Shown: piece by piece, positions 16,173 to 24,562 of the stretch
Layout of the letters: every line of letters starts with the position of its first letter
How positions within the stretch are numbered: position 1 is the stretch's first letter
Assembly: GCA_000014925.1 (NCBI GenBank)
Contig: CP000474.1
Location: 3,596,001 to 3,660,000 of the forward strand
Direction of reading: 5' to 3'
DNA length: 64,000 bases
From: Paenarthrobacter aurescens TC1
GTDB taxonomy: Bacteria; Actinomycetota; Actinomycetes; Actinomycetales; Micrococcaceae
Program-made: the position numbers and the translations under genes
Notes under the pieces: generated by a model
What the model saw: the letters and a program-made list of their open reading frames with translations, nothing else
Database searches by the model: none
Told to the model about the DNA's origin: nothing

Positions 16173-17240
16173 CTAAAGTCCCGAATAAGAATGCAAGCCG
16201 TTGAAAACAGTGTTCACGAGTGTGAAGTTGATGATGACGCAGGCGTAGCCAACGATCGACAACCACGCTGCACGGGTTCCAGTCCAACCTCGTGTGGCCC
16301 GGGCGTGGAGGTAGCCCGCATAGACCACCCAGATCACAAAGGTCCACACTTCCTTGGGGTCCCAACCCCAAAAACGGCCCCACGCCTTTTCGGCCCAGAT
16401 GGCACCGAACATGAGGGTGAACGTCCAACCGATGAAGGCGATGGCATTGATTCGGTAGGACAGGTTTTCCAAGCTCAGCGCATTCGGAACCAGGCGCATG
16501 AAGCCCAGGTTGTCCGTACGGCCCGCAGCCAGGTTCTTCTGGCGGTGCGACTGCAGCAATTGCAGCACAGACATGGCAAACGTCAGCGTGAACAGGGCTG
16601 ATGACAAAACCGCGATGGAAACGTGGATGATCAACCAGTAGCTCTGAAGGGCCGGAACCAAGTGCCCCACCGGAGTCCAGAAAGCAGCCGACGCGGCCAC
16701 CAGCATGATGATGGCCAGCCCGATCACGAACGTGCCCAGGAACCGCAGATCCCTGCGGATGAGGACCACCAGGAAGACGGCCACAGCAACAAAAGCACCT
16801 GTGGTGAGGAACTCGTACATGTTTCCCCACGGCACGCGGCCCGCACCGAGGGCACGCGTAACCACACCGGCGCCATGGATGAGGACGCCCAGCACCGTCA
16901 GCGCAACGGCCACGCGGGCAGGTGCGCGGCGTTCGCCCGCGTACTTCATGTCCCCGGCGGCGGTACCGCCCTCAACGGTGAGGCCCGACGTCGGACGCTC
17001 GGCACGGCCAGCCGGCCCACCGGCGTCGGGACCTTCCAAGCCACTGGCGACCCGGCCTGCAGCCACCGTGACCTTCTCGCCGGCGGTGTTTGCCGCGGCC
17101 TTCTGGTCCACTGCACGGAGCATTTTGCTGCTCTTCGCCAGGTCCCAGGCAAAGGCGATGAACGCCACGGTGTACGTGCCGGCGGCCAACAGCATGAACA
17201 GCTCGCTGTACTGGCCCAGGGTTTCGTTGATGACGGGCAT
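16173..17240 (-). CDS. ccsB: Cytochrome c biogenesis protein CcsB/CcsA (haem handling)
   Basis: CcsB (CcsA in some nomenclature) works with ResB to move haem across the membrane and ligate it to apocytochrome c (System II). The 355-residue polytopic protein carries the Trp-rich haem-binding signature WGRFWGWDPKEVWTF in its C-terminal half and conserved His residues in LQSYWLIIHVS and near the C-terminus (FNGLHSYSGL). A non-conserved linker occupies residues 45-100. Its ATG overlaps the resB stop by 1 bp, so it ends a translationally coupled operon. The order equals M. tuberculosis Rv0525-Rv0529. Confidence 0.94.
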   Translation of the reverse strand: MPVINETLGQYSELFMLLAAGTYTVAFIAFAWDLAKSSKMLRAVDQKAAANTAGEKVTVAAGRVASGLEGPDAGGPAGRAERPTSGLTVEGGTAAGDMKYAGERRAPARVAVALTVLGVLIHGAGVVTRALGAGRVPWGNMYEFLTTGAFVAVAVFLVVLIRRDLRFLGTFVIGLAIIMLVAASAAFWTPVGHLVPALQSYWLIIHVSIAVLSSALFTLTFAMSVLQLLQSHRQKNLAAGRTDNLGFMRLVPNALSLENLSYRINAIAFIGWTFTLMFGAIWAEKAWGRFWGWDPKEVWTFVIWVVYAGYLHARATRGWTGTRAAWLSIVGYACVIINFTLVNTVFNGLHSYSGL

Positions 17241-18934
17241 TACTGGTCCTTCGAGGTTGAGGAAGAGACTGCTGTTGTTGCGGCGGTATCAGGAATGTTC
17301 CATTCCCGGGCCAAGATCTCGCGGAGGGCTGCTGCTTCGCCGGCCAGGCGGTGGTCTTCACCACGTGCCAGCAGGCCGTACTCCACCATGGTGCGGCCGT
17401 CCGCGTGGGTTCCGGTGCGGACCCACACGCGGCGGCGGTTAATGTACAGCGACATGACCAGACCGGCCACCGCAAGGAAACCGAAGATCAACGCGTACAG
17501 CTGGCCCGGGTTGTGGTGGATGTCTACGCCGATGTATTTCTTGACGCCATCGAACGTGATGCTGCCCTTGCCTTCGGGCAAGTCGACTGTGGCGCCCGGG
17601 GTCAGGGTGATACCGCCCGCGGCGAGGTCGCGGCCGTTGAGCTGCGTCAAGTCTTTGACGTCCAGTTCGAACACGTTCTGGGGCACGCCCTTGTCCAGTC
17701 CGAGGTCGCCGTAGAACGAGTTCAGGCTCAGCTGGGGGTTGATCAGTTCCGGGGCACCGCTGAAGGAAATGCCGTCCTCGGTGACGAACGCCGTGGGAAG
17801 GAAGAAGCCAACAAAGCCGAGCTGTTCCGGCTTGGCGTCCGGGACCTTGATGACCACGGAGGAATAGTAGTTGTCGCCTTGGACCTTGGCCGTTACGGGA
17901 CCTTGGAAGGCAATATTGCCTTCGCCGTCGCGGACCGTGACCAAGGGTGCGTAGCCGTTTCCTGTGAGGTAGAGGCTTGTACCTCCGAGGGAAACGGGGT
18001 CGTTGACCTTGAGCGTTTCCTTCTTGCCCGGCGAATCCGGAGTTTCCTTGGTGGTCACTTCTGCGGTGTAGTCGATGGGTTGCCCGGCCTTGCCCGGCGA
18101 TTCGCGGTCGAACCTGGCCTCGAACTTATCCAGTTGCATCGAGTACGGCTGGAGCGAACTGCTCTGGAAGTTGGTACCCGGCGTGAATTGGTCGTAGCCC
18201 ACCAAGGTGTTGACGAACGTTTCGCCCTCCACCAAGATCCGCTGGCCGCTGTATCCGTAAAGCCCACCGATGGCCACAGACACCAGCACCCCGATCAAGG
18301 ACGTGTGGAACACCAGGTTGCCCACTTCCTTCAGGAAGCCGCGTTCTGCACCCAAGGACGGCAGGGCGTCGTCGACGTTCCTGACCTCCACGCGGTAGCC
18401 GCGCTTCTTGAGCAGCCCGGCGGCATCGTTGATGGCCTTCGAGGCCGGGATCCCGGCGTCGGCGGGTATGGCCAAGGTGCCGTACTCAGGCAGGCGCGAC
18501 AGGCGCTTGGGGGTGCGCGGCGGCTGCGACTTCATGGCTTTGTAATGGGCGATGGCACGCGGTGTGACGCAGCCGATCAGGGAGACAAACAGCAGGATGT
18601 AGATGGCCGAGAACCAGGCCGACGAGTAGACGTCGTACAGCTGCAAGGCATCCAGAAGCTCGCCGTAAGAAGGGTTGTCCTTGATGTACTGCGTGACCAC
18701 TGACGGGTTGGCAGGCCGCTGCGGGAACAGGGAACCCGGCACGGCGCCCACTGCGAGCAGGAGCAGCAGGAAGAGGGCCGTGCGCATGCTGGTCAGCTGG
18801 GTCCAGGCCCACCGCAGCATGCCTTCTAAACCGAGCGCGGGCAGGGCTGCCTCGGACTTGGCCTGCTGGAGTTTTCCGTCCGCTGTGTTTTCAGCGGCTG
18901 GTGACTTCTTCTTGGCTTTCACGGACTCGCTCAT
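17240..18934 (-). CDS. resB: Cytochrome c biogenesis protein ResB
   Basis: ResB is the large partner of CcsB in System II cytochrome c maturation. The 564-residue form starts MSESVKAKKKSPAA. The first transmembrane helix is near residues 50-67 (MRTALFLLLLLAVGAVPG), then SAIYILLFVSLIGCVTP, VGNLVFHTSLIGVLVSVAIGGLYGY, a large exoplasmic domain and a last helix (ALIFGFLAVAGLVMSLYI). The open frame extends to 19288, but the ATG at 18934 is chosen because it overlaps the ccdA stop by 1 bp and gives the family N-terminus. Confidence 0.94.
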   Translation of the reverse strand: MSESVKAKKKSPAAENTADGKLQQAKSEAALPALGLEGMLRWAWTQLTSMRTALFLLLLLAVGAVPGSLFPQRPANPSVVTQYIKDNPSYGELLDALQLYDVYSSAWFSAIYILLFVSLIGCVTPRAIAHYKAMKSQPPRTPKRLSRLPEYGTLAIPADAGIPASKAINDAAGLLKKRGYRVEVRNVDDALPSLGAERGFLKEVGNLVFHTSLIGVLVSVAIGGLYGYSGQRILVEGETFVNTLVGYDQFTPGTNFQSSSLQPYSMQLDKFEARFDRESPGKAGQPIDYTAEVTTKETPDSPGKKETLKVNDPVSLGGTSLYLTGNGYAPLVTVRDGEGNIAFQGPVTAKVQGDNYYSSVVIKVPDAKPEQLGFVGFFLPTAFVTEDGISFSGAPELINPQLSLNSFYGDLGLDKGVPQNVFELDVKDLTQLNGRDLAAGGITLTPGATVDLPEGKGSITFDGVKKYIGVDIHHNPGQLYALIFGFLAVAGLVMSLYINRRRVWVRTGTHADGRTMVEYGLLARGEDHRLAGEAAALREILAREWNIPDTAATTAVSSSTSKDQ

Positions 18935-19689
18935 CAGATTGGCAACTTCACATCGTTTTGGAACCAGTACTGCAACTCGGTCACCCAGGTTCCCCACACA
19001 CCGGTGGCCATCAGAATGCCGAGCAAAATCAGGATGCCCCCGCCAATCCGCTGGATGGCCAGCCGATGCTTGCGGAAGAAGGACATGACGCCCATGCCCC
19101 GGCGGACGGCCAACGCAATCAGGAGGAATGGAATGCCAAGGCCCAGGCTGTAAACGAACGCCAGGAGTGCTCCCTTGGCCGCCGACGAACCGCCGGACAG
19201 GCTCAGCAACTGTACCGCGGAGTACGTGGGACCAATACAGGGCGCCCAGCCGAGGCCGAACGTGAGTCCCAGAAGCGGCGCACCCCACAGGCCTGCGGGC
19301 GGTTTGGCGTGGATCTTCGCGTCACGCTGAAGCCAGCCGAAGCCGCCCATGAACACCACGCCCATGATGACCACCAGGATGCCCAACAGCTGCGTGATCC
19401 AGGCGTTTTGCGGACCCGTCAGCAACGTCCCAAGCTGGCCGAAGGCACCGCCCAGGAGGACAAAAATCACCGAGAATCCAAGGACAAACAGGCCGATGCC
19501 GGCCAGCATGCGGCCCCGCCGCTGCTTCTGGAGGTCGACGCCGGTCAGTCCCGTGACGTATCCAAGGTAACCGGGGACCAGCGGCAGCACGCAAGGCGAA
19601 AGGAACGAGACCAGTCCGGCCAGCAACGCCACCGGCACAGCCAGCAGCAGTGATCCGTTGAGGATCGTCTCGGCGAAAGGACTGTTCAT
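18934..19689 (-). CDS. ccdA: Cytochrome c biogenesis protein CcdA (thiol-reductant transporter)
   Basis: CcdA, of the DsbD membrane-domain family, passes electrons from cytoplasmic thioredoxin to extracytoplasmic thiol proteins such as ResA, keeping the CXXCH Cys residues of apocytochromes reduced. The 251-residue protein has six helices with the two conserved Cys motifs: VSFLSPCVLPLVPGYLGYVTG (first Cys) and GLGWAPCIGPTYSAV (second Cys). It starts 5 bp after the resA stop and overlaps resB by 1 bp. Confidence 0.96.
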   Translation of the reverse strand: MNSPFAETILNGSLLLAVPVALLAGLVSFLSPCVLPLVPGYLGYVTGLTGVDLQKQRRGRMLAGIGLFVLGFSVIFVLLGGAFGQLGTLLTGPQNAWITQLLGILVVIMGVVFMGGFGWLQRDAKIHAKPPAGLWGAPLLGLTFGLGWAPCIGPTYSAVQLLSLSGGSSAAKGALLAFVYSLGLGIPFLLIALAVRRGMGVMSFFRKHRLAIQRIGGGILILLGILMATGVWGTWVTELQYWFQNDVKLPI

Positions 19690-19694
19690 GGGTG

Positions 19695-20300
19695 CTACTC
19701 GGCCACTGCGGAGGTGATGAGGGCTTTCAGGGTGCTCTTCTCGATCTCGCCGAGCACGCGCGAGGCAACCTTGCCTTCCTTGTCCAGGACCAAGGTGGTG
19801 GGAACTGCTCCCGGGGGCACAATGCCGGACACGGACAGCAGCACAGCCCCGTCCTTGTCATTGAAGCTCGGGTAGGTGATGTTGAAGGTCTTGTCGAACG
19901 CCTCAGCGGTGGCTTGTTCGTCGCGCAGGTTGACGCCGAAGAACTGGACTCCCTGGTCCTTGAAGTCCTGGTGCAGGGCTTCAAGCTGGGGGGCTTCGAT
20001 GCGGCACGGAGCACATGCGGCAAACCAGAAGTTCAGGACAGTGACTTTGCCCTGCAGGTCCTCCGGCTTTACGGTCTGCCCATTAAACAGAGTGCCCTTG
20101 AGCGCCACGGGGGCTGCACGATCTGCCTTGGCGAACTCCGTCACCGAACCATCGCCGGCCACGTAGTTCTTGTTGTCGCCAGCCTTGGCTTGCTTTGCAA
20201 GGGAGTCTTCCTGGGCACACGCGGACAGGCCCATGGTCAGTCCTGCGAGGAGGACACCGCCGGCGGTCAGCACGCCGCGGCGCGAAAGGTTGTTGTCCAT
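19695..20300 (-). CDS. resA: TlpA/ResA-like thiol-disulfide oxidoreductase lipoprotein
   Basis: This is an extracytoplasmic thioredoxin-fold reductase, probably reduced by CcdA and acting on apocytochrome c. The 201-residue precursor has a twin-Arg-like N-terminus (SRRGVLTAGG) and a lipobox ending GLSACAQ, so it should be a lipoprotein. The active site is FAACAPCRIEAP (CAPC) near residues 91-102. It lies between the histidine-phosphatase gene (3 bp gap) and ccdA (5 bp gap), as in the mycobacterial operon. Confidence 0.92.
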   Translation of the reverse strand: MDNNLSRRGVLTAGGVLLAGLTMGLSACAQEDSLAKQAKAGDNKNYVAGDGSVTEFAKADRAAPVALKGTLFNGQTVKPEDLQGKVTVLNFWFAACAPCRIEAPQLEALHQDFKDQGVQFFGVNLRDEQATAEAFDKTFNITYPSFNDKDGAVLLSVSGIVPPGAVPTTLVLDKEGKVASRVLGEIEKSTLKALITSAVAE

Positions 20301-20303
20301 GCT

Positions 20304-20969
20304 CTATGCCCCCGGGGTGCTCGCCGCGCCGGGGAGCAGAACGGCAGCAGGCTCGGTGTATTCGACGCGCACGATCTTGCCGTCGTCGTCCAAAGTCAAG
20401 GATGTCAGGGAGGTGAGGGTGCACTCACGCTTGCGGGGATCGTGCGCGAGGCGGCGGCCCTCAGCGGTCAAACGGGTTGACCAAATGGGAAGTTGGTGGC
20501 TCACCAGAATGGCTTCAGCGCCGTCGCCACCGAGCTCGATCGCCTTCACCCGTGCGTCTTCCACAGCCGCCAGAACGCGGGCCGCCTGCTCTTTATAGGG
20601 CTCGCCCCAGGAAGGCCGGAGGGGATTCCTGAAGTAGAACCAGTGCTTGGGCTTGAGGAACTCGCTCTTGGTGGGATGGAGTCCCTCAAAGTGGTTCTCG
20701 GCTTCGATGATGCGAGGATCCGTGGTGATGTCCAGGTTCAGCGCCTCGGATGTCGGCATGGCTGTTTCCTGGGCGCGGGTCAGCGGCGAGGCTACCAAAT
20801 GCACAATCTTGGCACCTTCACTGGCGCGGGCCGTGAAGTGGTCCGCCAACATCCGGGCCATCTCCCGGCCACGCTCTGAGAGGTGGAATTCCGGCAGCCG
20901 GCCATAGAGGACGGCGCCGGGATTGTGGACCTCGCCATGGCGAAGCAGATGGACAGTTGCTTGGGGCAT
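20304..20969 (-). CDS. Histidine phosphatase family protein (phosphoglycerate mutase-like)
   Basis: The 221-residue protein has the catalytic LLRHGEVHNPG motif at residues 8-18, the acid residue region near HFEGLHPTKSE, and the second catalytic His in AILVSHQLPI. It belongs to the branch-2-like or cobC-like histidine phosphatases; the substrate is unknown. It heads the cytochrome c biogenesis operon exactly as Rv0525 does in M. tuberculosis. A link to cytochrome maturation is suggested only by this conserved order. Confidence 0.88.
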   Translation of the reverse strand: MPQATVHLLRHGEVHNPGAVLYGRLPEFHLSERGREMARMLADHFTARASEGAKIVHLVASPLTRAQETAMPTSEALNLDITTDPRIIEAENHFEGLHPTKSEFLKPKHWFYFRNPLRPSWGEPYKEQAARVLAAVEDARVKAIELGGDGAEAILVSHQLPIWSTRLTAEGRRLAHDPRKRECTLTSLTSLTLDDDGKIVRVEYTEPAAVLLPGAASTPGA

Positions 20970-21008
20970 GTTTACCAGTTTCTCAAAGAAGCGGGGCGAT
21001 CCGAAATC

Positions 21009-21025
21009 TTCTACCGCTAGTAGAA
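21009..21025. promoter_or_regulatory. Candidate operator palindrome upstream of the ccs operon
   Basis: TTCTAC and GTAGAA form a perfect 6-bp inverted repeat around CGCTA, about 40 bp before the histidine-phosphatase start. No regulator is assigned. Confidence 0.3.
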
Positions 21026-21103
21026 CTCAAAGTTTTCCCGAAATGTTCCGTGGAGTTGGAATAAAAGATGCATATGCATGTTTATACTGGGTACGAAGCT
21101 CGG

Positions 21104-21115
21104 TTGACGCTTCAA
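21104..21115. promoter_or_regulatory. Candidate palindrome upstream of yceI (TTGA-N4-TCAA)
   Basis: TTGACGCTTCAA lies 59 bp before the yceI start. Such TTGA/TCAA half-sites are common MarR-family operators, and yceI genes are often under MarR control. This is a motif-level suggestion only. Confidence 0.3.
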
Positions 21116-21173
21116 GCAATGAGCTCGACCGGGCAAGCACGCAGTACCCACCACTTGATATAGGAGCAACACC

Positions 21174-21728
21174 ATGATGACTCTCCCCGCTTCCGTCACC
21201 ACCGGCACCTGGACCCTCGACGCTTCCCACAGCGAGATCGGTTTCACCGTCCGCCACGCAGGCATCAGCAAGGTCCGCGGCCAGTTCAAGGATGCTGCTG
21301 CCACTCTGGAAGTCGGTGAGACACTGGCCGACTCCAAGGTCACCGCCACCATCCAGACCGCCAGCTTCGACTCCGGCGACGTCAACCGCGACGGCCACGT
21401 CAAGGGCGAAGACTTCTTCGACGTGGAGAAGTTCCCGGAAATCACCTTCGTGTCCCGCCACGTCAAGGCCAACGGCAACAGCTTCGACCTCGTGGGCGAT
21501 CTCACAATCAAAGGCGTGACCAAGGAAGTTTCCATCGAAACCGAATTCAACGGTGTAGCCGTGGATCCGTTCGGCAACACCCGCGCAGGTGTCTCCGGCG
21601 AAACCACCATCAGCCGCAAGGACTTCGGCCTCACCTGGAACGCCGTCCTCGAAGCCGGTGGCGTCCTGGTCAGCGACAAGGTAGTCATCAACCTGGAGCT
21701 CGCCTTCATCGCACCGGCTGCCGCATAG
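21174..21728 (+). CDS. YceI family lipocalin-like isoprenoid-binding protein
   Basis: The 184-residue YceI-domain protein begins TGTWTLDASHSEIGFTVRHAGISKVRGQF and continues with TASFDSGDVNRDGHVKGEDFFDVEKFPEITFVS and a terminal beta strand. YceI proteins are lipocalin-like barrels that bind polyisoprenoids. No signal peptide is present, so this is a cytoplasmic form. The start may be 21174 or the adjacent ATG at 21177; GGAGC lies upstream. A long hairpin follows at 21835. Confidence 0.9.
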   Translation: MMTLPASVTTGTWTLDASHSEIGFTVRHAGISKVRGQFKDAAATLEVGETLADSKVTATIQTASFDSGDVNRDGHVKGEDFFDVEKFPEITFVSRHVKANGNSFDLVGDLTIKGVTKEVSIETEFNGVAVDPFGNTRAGVSGETTISRKDFGLTWNAVLEAGGVLVSDKVVINLELAFIAPAAA

Positions 21729-21834
21729 TCCTGCTGCTCCTGGTGCGGGTTCACGAGTCCCGCCCTTGTTCGTCATCCCCGCCGCACAACGCGGAGGGCG
21801 ACGAACAAGAGACTGATCCGTGGCCGACGCAGCC

Positions 21835-21875
21835 AAACGGCGCCCCACATAGTTCACGCTGTGGGGGCGCCGTTT
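21835..21875 (+). terminator. Terminator hairpin downstream of yceI
   Basis: A 15-bp stem with one bulged G (AAACGGCGCCCC...GGGGCGCCGTTT) and a 10-nt loop ends in TTT. It lies 107 bp after the yceI stop. Confidence 0.7.
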
Positions 21876-21972
21876 CGCATGCAGGGAAGTCACCCCGCAA
21901 TTGTTCGGCAAAGAGCCTGCATTTAGCTGCGAGTTGGCTCCGAATTTCCTATGCATCCTTCAACCCGCGGTC

Positions 21973-21978
21973 TAAAGT
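21973..21978 (+). promoter_or_regulatory. Candidate -10 box (TAAAGT), leaderless
   Basis: TAAAGT lies 6 nt before the ATG at 21985 with no Shine-Dalgarno sequence. Confidence 0.5.
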
Positions 21979-21984
21979 GATGCC

Positions 21985-22683
21985 ATGAGTACCCCAGACG
22001 AAACACCACAGCCACAGCAGCCCGGCTCCCAGCCTCCGCAGCCCGGCAATGTTCCTCCTGCGGGTTACCAGCCTCCGCAGGGCTACCAACCCCCTCAGGG
22101 TTACCAGCCACCGTCTCAACCAGGCCAGTATTCACAGCCCGGCGCACCCCAGCCCGGGCCCGGCCAACCTGCAGCCGGGCAGCCTGGTTTCCACTTCGAA
22201 ATGCCCACCGACGGACCGCGCAGTTTCAACGACGTCATGCCTCAGGGCGGGTTCTCGGGAATGTTCAAGACCCAAGGCCTGCCGACGGAGTTGAAGGTTT
22301 CCTACTTTATTTGGGTGATCTCCGGACTCCTGGGCTTGCTGTTCGGGCTTATTGGATTCTTCGCCGTGATCGCAGCCTTCGCCTTCGCCCCGGGTATCGC
22401 GGCAATCGCGCTCATCCTCCTCCTGCTCGCTTTGGCCGTTGCCGCCGCCCAGGTGGTCCTGGCCATGAAGATGAAGGAAGGCAAAGAATGGGCTCGCCTC
22501 GCTTTGACCATCCTGGCCGGCGTTTCGCTGCTGCTGGCCATCTTCGGAGCGGCAAGTGGCGGCGGTTCCGGGATGGGCCTGGGCGGCAACTGGTTCGGCT
22601 TCCTGGTCAGCGCAGTCGCCGTCGTCCTGATGTGGATGCCCAATTCGCAGCTCTGGTTCAAGGCAGTAAAGGGCCACGCATAG
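21985..22683 (+). CDS. Pro/Gln/Gly-rich membrane protein, first of a pair
   Basis: The 232-residue protein has a low-complexity N-terminus (residues 1-70) with repeats of the type GYQPPQ. About four hydrophobic segments follow (YFIWVISGLLGLLFGLIGFFAVIAAF, IALILLLLALAVAAAQVVLAM, and WARLALTILAGVSLLLAIFG among them). The motif KMKEGKEWARLALTILAGVS is shared in form with the next gene (RKGKNWARILGTVFAALS), so the two are paralogues. No function is known. The start is leaderless-type. Confidence 0.75.
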   Translation: MSTPDETPQPQQPGSQPPQPGNVPPAGYQPPQGYQPPQGYQPPSQPGQYSQPGAPQPGPGQPAAGQPGFHFEMPTDGPRSFNDVMPQGGFSGMFKTQGLPTELKVSYFIWVISGLLGLLFGLIGFFAVIAAFAFAPGIAAIALILLLLALAVAAAQVVLAMKMKEGKEWARLALTILAGVSLLLAIFGAASGGGSGMGLGGNWFGFLVSAVAVVLMWMPNSQLWFKAVKGHA

Positions 22684-22735
22684 CACTGACCCAACTGCCG
22701 TCGTCGTGCGTGATCGGCGGTAATGCAGGCTGAAG

Positions 22736-22767
22736 GCCGCGGCCCGGATCCTCCGGATTCCCGCGGC
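22736..22767 (+). terminator. Terminator hairpin between the paired membrane-protein genes
   Basis: GCCGCGG pairs with CCGCGGC, with a nested CCGGA/TCCGG stem, followed by TTTCATC. It lies 53 bp after the stop of the first gene in the 262-bp gap. Nothing else is recognisable in that gap. Confidence 0.6.
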
Positions 22768-22945
22768 TTTCATCATGAAGGCGTAAGCCGATTTGATGAT
22801 TTTTCCTGTGAGCTGGAAATACCAGCGTGTGATCGTCTGCAGCGTCGGACCCGGGAGGTACGGTGGTAGCAGAACCACGCTGGGGGCAGGGTCGATTTGC
22901 TGATCCCGGCGGCCGCACCAGCAGTCGAACAAGCAAAGGAATGCC

Positions 22946-23731
22946 ATGAGCAACCCTCCGTACCCGCCGTCAACCCCGGGTGACGACAACAAGCCCGAGC
23001 AGCAGGGCACCCAGCCTTCTGCCCCGCAGCCCCCGGCACCTCAGTACGGTCAGCCTGCCGCGCCGCAGTACGGACAGCAGTCTCCCGCTGCGCCGCAGTA
23101 CGGACAGCAGTCACCGACTGCACCCCAGTACGGACAGCAGTCTCCCGCTGCACCGCAGTACGGACAGCAGGCCTCTCCTTACGGCCAGGCCCCTGTGGCT
23201 CCGCAGTACGGCCAGGGCACTAACTGGCCGAGCCAGCAGCCCGGACCCACCACCATCCCGCCGATGGTTAACTACGCGTTCTGGATGATCGTCGCGGCCG
23301 GACTGCTGTCCGCCATCAGCTCTCTGGTCTTGGCCTTCACCGGAGCTGACCCCATCATTGATGTCATGTTCCAACAGGCCGCACAGCAGAATACAGAGAT
23401 CCCTGAGGGATCCGCTGAAGGCATCCGGGCTGCCATCGCAGTCGGCGCCATCATCGGGGCGATCCTTTCACTGGGCCTCTACGCCTTGGTTGCCTTCCCC
23501 GTCCGGAAGGGCAAGAACTGGGCACGGATCCTAGGCACAGTCTTCGCGGCCTTGTCAGTCCTCGGCCTTACCAGCCTGTTCCAGTTCGGTCCCACCTACG
23601 GCATCCTGCAGCTCATCGTGATCCTGCTGGGTGTTGCAGCAATTGTCATGCTGTACCTGCCGGCGTCGGCTCCTTACTTCCGTAAGGCGCAGCCGTTCGG
23701 CAACCCGTACCAGAACCCTTACGGCCGCTAA
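22946..23731 (+). CDS. Pro/Gln/Tyr-repeat membrane protein, second of a pair
   Basis: The 261-residue protein carries about seven repeats of the form APQYGQQSP in residues 30-90. Four hydrophobic segments follow (NYAFWMIVAAGLLSAISSLVLAF, IGAILSLGLYALVAFPV, ILGTVFAALSVLGL and IVILLGVAAIVMLYL). It is a paralogue of the preceding gene, sharing the KGKNWARI-type motif and architecture. Repeats of this kind resemble intrinsically disordered tails in actinobacterial envelope proteins. Function is unknown. Confidence 0.75.
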   Translation: MSNPPYPPSTPGDDNKPEQQGTQPSAPQPPAPQYGQPAAPQYGQQSPAAPQYGQQSPTAPQYGQQSPAAPQYGQQASPYGQAPVAPQYGQGTNWPSQQPGPTTIPPMVNYAFWMIVAAGLLSAISSLVLAFTGADPIIDVMFQQAAQQNTEIPEGSAEGIRAAIAVGAIIGAILSLGLYALVAFPVRKGKNWARILGTVFAALSVLGLTSLFQFGPTYGILQLIVILLGVAAIVMLYLPASAPYFRKAQPFGNPYQNPYGR

Positions 23732-23778
23732 ACACGCCGACTTCCAAGTATTAGACGCGGGCGCGGACCCGGCGAAGG

Positions 23779-24486
23779 CTAAACAGCCTGGCCCGGAGTC
23801 TGCGCCCGTTGTGCGTGGTAGGCAAGGATCTGCAGCTCGGTTGCCATGTCCACCTTGCGGAGGTTGACGTGCGGGGGGACCTGCAGCAGCACCGGAGCGA
23901 AGCTCAGGATGCTCCGGATCCCGGCGGCAATCACGCGGTCGCACACGGCTTGGGCCACCGTTGCAGGCAACGCCAGGACCACCATGTTGGTGTGGGTTCG
24001 TTCCAGGACGCGCTCCAACTCGGCGGAGTCGCTGACCCTCAACCATCCCACCTCGTTGCCGATCACCATGGGGTCGGCATCAAAGATGGCTACGACGTCG
24101 AAGCCCCGGGACTCGAAGCCTCCATACCGGGCAAGGGCTTTGCCGAGGTTACCGGCACCCACAATCGCGACCTTCCAGTCGTGGGTCAGGCCGAGGGCTG
24201 CCGCAATGTGGCGGCTCAAGTACTGGACCTCATAGCCAACGCCGCGGGTCCCGTAAGAGCCCACATAGGAAAGGTCTTTGCGGAGGGTGGATGAGCTGAC
24301 TCCCGAGGCCTCGGCCAAGGCTTCCGAGGAAACCCGCTCAACGCCTTCGGCCAGCAGAGAGTTGAGCGCGCGCAAATAGAGAGTCATCCGGGCCACAGCC
24401 GCGGGCGGGATCTGCTTGGTGGCAGGTTCGTTATCCCCGGTTGTGGCTTCCGGGGACGGTTCCAGCGCAGTCACGGTATTCTCCAT
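23779..24486 (-). CDS. rex: Redox-sensing transcriptional repressor Rex
   Basis: Rex senses the NADH/NAD ratio and represses respiratory and fermentative genes when NADH is low. The 235-residue form has an N-terminal winged helix (EALAEASGVSSSTLRKDLSYVGSYGTRGVGYEV, residues 55-87) and a Rossmann domain with VGAGNLGKALARYGG at 109-123 followed by the FDADP segment. A TTG at 24534 would lengthen it, but a promoter (-35 TTGTTG, 17 nt, -10 TAGAGT) lies between, so the ATG at 24486 is used. The glutaredoxin gene follows the same orientation upstream. Confidence 0.93.
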   Translation of the reverse strand: MENTVTALEPSPEATTGDNEPATKQIPPAAVARMTLYLRALNSLLAEGVERVSSEALAEASGVSSSTLRKDLSYVGSYGTRGVGYEVQYLSRHIAAALGLTHDWKVAIVGAGNLGKALARYGGFESRGFDVVAIFDADPMVIGNEVGWLRVSDSAELERVLERTHTNMVVLALPATVAQAVCDRVIAAGIRSILSFAPVLLQVPPHVNLRKVDMATELQILAYHAQRAQTPGQAV

Positions 24487-24505
24487 TGCGTCGCTTTGTT
24501 GTTCC

Positions 24506-24534
24506 ACTCTATGACCCCCCGCCGGACTCAACAA
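24506..24534 (-). promoter_or_regulatory. rex promoter
   Basis: On the minus strand, -35 TTGTTG (24534-24529) and -10 TAGAGT (24511-24506) are separated by 17 nt, placing transcription start a few bases before the ATG at 24486. No Rex operator (TTGTGAA-N4-TTCACAA) was found here. Confidence 0.55.
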
Positions 24535-24562
24535 AAGCCATTACCTGCGGGTAACCCCACCC

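Noticed and set aside
18935..19288. Longer start for resB
   Set aside because: This stretch is antisense-frame shadow inside ccdA; the ATG at 18934 overlaps the ccdA stop by one base as expected in the operon.
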